The translations under genes and the position numbers were made by a program. From positions 1 to 64,000 of the forward strand of contig CAZMPO010000006.1 of assembly GCA_964568425.1 (NCBI GenBank): 64,000 bases of DNA. Direction: 5' to 3'. The stretch is from CAKSQF01 sp964568425. Lineage in GTDB: Bacteria > Bacillota > Clostridia > Oscillospirales > CAG-272. Below are positions 62,774-64,000 of this stretch, piece by piece; within the stretch, counting starts at the first letter, position 1; the number at the start of each line of letters is the position of its first letter. The notes beneath the pieces were generated by a model, which had not been told where the DNA came from, did not search any database, and worked only from the letters and a program-made list of their open reading frames with translations.

Positions 62774-63394
62774 ATGGCTAAGAAGAACAACAATTACTTT
62801 GAACTGATAAAAACGCAGGCATCCCACTGCGTTGAGGCATCCGATCTGCTCGAAGGCATTCTTGCAGGCTTTGAGGCGGCGCGCATCGACGAGTACAGGA
62901 CGAAAATACACGCCATCGAGCACAACGCGGACGGCGTCCGTCACGACATTATGAGCAAGCTCTCGACCGAGTTTATCACCCCGATCGATCAAGAGGACAT
63001 TCTGCGTCTTATTCAGATCATTGACGACATCACCGATGCGCTTGACGAGGTCGTACTTGACATTTACATGTACTGTGTGGACAAGATACCCTCTCACGCA
63101 GTCGACCTCTCGCACAAGGTCAACGAATGTGTCCATGCTCTCCTTGATGCGGCATCCGAACTGAAAAACTTCAAAAAGCCCGATCTTCTCCGCGAAAAGC
63201 TCATAAAGATCAATGATATCGAGAGCGATGCGGATGATCTTTACACTGCCGCAATACACGAGCTGTTTGCAAAGAAAACAGACGTCGGAGCCGTGATCGG
63301 CACAAAGGCGATCTACGATGCGCTTGAGGAATGCTGTGACCTTTGCGAGCATGCATCCGACGTCATCGAACAGGTCATAATCAAAAACACCTAA
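62774..63394 (+). CDS. DUF47 family (PhoU-like) Pit accessory protein
   Basis: 206 residues, all helical. Contains the family-type pairs EHNADGVRHDIMSKL (near 42) and IESDADDLYTAAIHELF (near 155), in the E-x3-D metal-coordinating style of PhoU-like proteins. DUF47 genes typically neighbour pit and modulate phosphate uptake. AAAGGAG lies 7 bases before the ATG. 41 bases after pit. Confidence 0.9.
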   Translation: MAKKNNNYFELIKTQASHCVEASDLLEGILAGFEAARIDEYRTKIHAIEHNADGVRHDIMSKLSTEFITPIDQEDILRLIQIIDDITDALDEVVLDIYMYCVDKIPSHAVDLSHKVNECVHALLDAASELKNFKKPDLLREKLIKINDIESDADDLYTAAIHELFAKKTDVGAVIGTKAIYDALEECCDLCEHASDVIEQVIIKNT

Positions 63395-63418
63395 TACTAA
63401 GGAAGTGCAAATCAAATC

Positions 63419-64000
63419 ATGGCAGATCTTTTTTCAAATGTATTAAATGTCACATGGCAGCAAGCGGTAATGTGGGCGATCGGCGCGATACTCATATTCC
63501 TTGCGATAAAATTTGACATGGAGCCGACTCTCCTGCTTCCGCTCGGATTCGGCACGATCCTCGTAAATCTTCCCCTTTCGGGTGCTGTCGGACCCGAGGG
63601 ACCGATCGATGTACTGTTTAACGCAGGCATAGCAAACGAGCTTTTTCCGCTGCTCCTCTTTGTCGGCATCGGTGCAATGATCGACTTTGAACCGCTCCTG
63701 ACCAACCCGAAGCTTATGATCTTCGGTGCCGCCGCGCAGTTCGGCATCTTCTTCACGATCGGGCTTGCATCCCTGCTCGGCTTTGACATCAAGGACGCGG
63801 CATCGATCGGCATCATCGGTGCGGCAGACGGACCGACATCGATATTTGTCGCACAGACGCTCGGCTCGAAATATGTCGGTGCGATCATGGTCGCCGCATA
63901 CTCATACATGGCGCTCGTTCCGATCATACAGCCGCCTGTCATCAAGCTCCTCACAACAAAGAAGGAGCGGCTGATCAGAATGCCCTACAAGCCGAAATCG
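63419..64000 (+). CDS. Sodium-pumping decarboxylase beta subunit (OadB/GcdB/MmdB type), 3' end outside window
   Basis: 194 residues are visible, running off the window. WQQAVMWAIGAILIFLAIKFDMEPTLLLPLGFG, LLFVGIGAMIDFEPLL and GIIGAADGPTSIFVAQ (with the conserved Asp of the Na+ site) identify the beta subunit that couples decarboxylation of oxaloacetate, glutaconyl-CoA or methylmalonyl-CoA to Na+ export. The partner subunits should lie downstream or elsewhere. AAGGA is 15 bases before the ATG; it follows the DUF47 gene by 24 bases, so it may share the PiT transcript. Confidence 0.9.
   Translation, partial: MADLFSNVLNVTWQQAVMWAIGAILIFLAIKFDMEPTLLLPLGFGTILVNLPLSGAVGPEGPIDVLFNAGIANELFPLLLFVGIGAMIDFEPLLTNPKLMIFGAAAQFGIFFTIGLASLLGFDIKDAASIGIIGAADGPTSIFVAQTLGSKYVGAIMVAAYSYMALVPIIQPPVIKLLTTKKERLIRMPYKPKS

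Overview
The window looks like chromosomal DNA of a spore-forming, fibre-degrading Clostridia bacterium, most likely Ruminococcaceae/Oscillospiraceae. The evidence is a type I dockerin on a leucine-rich-repeat surface protein, a GH3 enzyme with the swapped domain order known from Ruminococcus-type beta-glucosidases, a SleC-like spore cortex-lytic cluster, a YtvI-like membrane protein, an IspH-S1 fusion gene and AGGAGG-type ribosome binding sites. No phage, insertion sequence or CRISPR array was seen, so this is mostly core genome with a polysaccharide-use region at the left end.

Layout. 1-14.1 kb: the 3' part of a dockerin-bearing BspA-type LRR protein faces a leftward series: sugar kinase, GH43 lipoprotein, dUTPase, peptidase T, M42 aminopeptidase and a large membrane-anchored GH3. 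A divergent lipoprotein with a discoidin-like C-terminus follows. 14.1-21.9 kb: acyl carrier protein, nicotinate phosphoribosyltransferase, a leftward DUF5685/DnaJ/membrane protein trio, mannose-6-phosphate isomerase, a PAS protein with a degenerate kinase-like domain, and gap. 22-28.3 kb: a SleC-type cortex-lytic system split over overlapping genes, a ClpC-like ATPase and cardiolipin synthase. 28.4-34.5 kb (leftward): two CobW-family metal GTPases, one with a His/Asp/Cys-rich insert, then metF-metH-PAP2 phosphatase. 34.6-44.7 kb: tRNA-Val, a two-component system, the exogenous fatty-acid operon fakB-fakA-plsY with a 1440-residue dehydratase-activase-like protein overlapping it, and a small conserved protein. 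44.8-51.2 kb: MATE exporter, a 5'-truncated gene, ABC-F ATPase, serine dehydratase, YtvI-like protein. 51.4-59.6 kb: flavoprotein, cmk-plsC-ispH/S1, and a heterodimeric ABC exporter pair. 59.6-64 kb: gpmI, then a structured leader with a terminator ahead of a PiT phosphate transporter, a DUF47 partner and the start of an OadB-type Na+ pump subunit.

Regulatory architecture is unusually readable. Many genes have near-consensus TTGACA-17-TATAAT promoters, and most convergent pairs share a long perfect bidirectional terminator hairpin. The two observations most worth following are (i) a complete promoter plus Shine-Dalgarno and in-frame ATG inside ispH that could make free ribosomal protein S1, and (ii) the riboswitch-like leader before the phosphate transporter. 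Other leads are the split SleC gene, the His-rich metal GTPase and two Asp-rich motifs in the DUF5685 protein.
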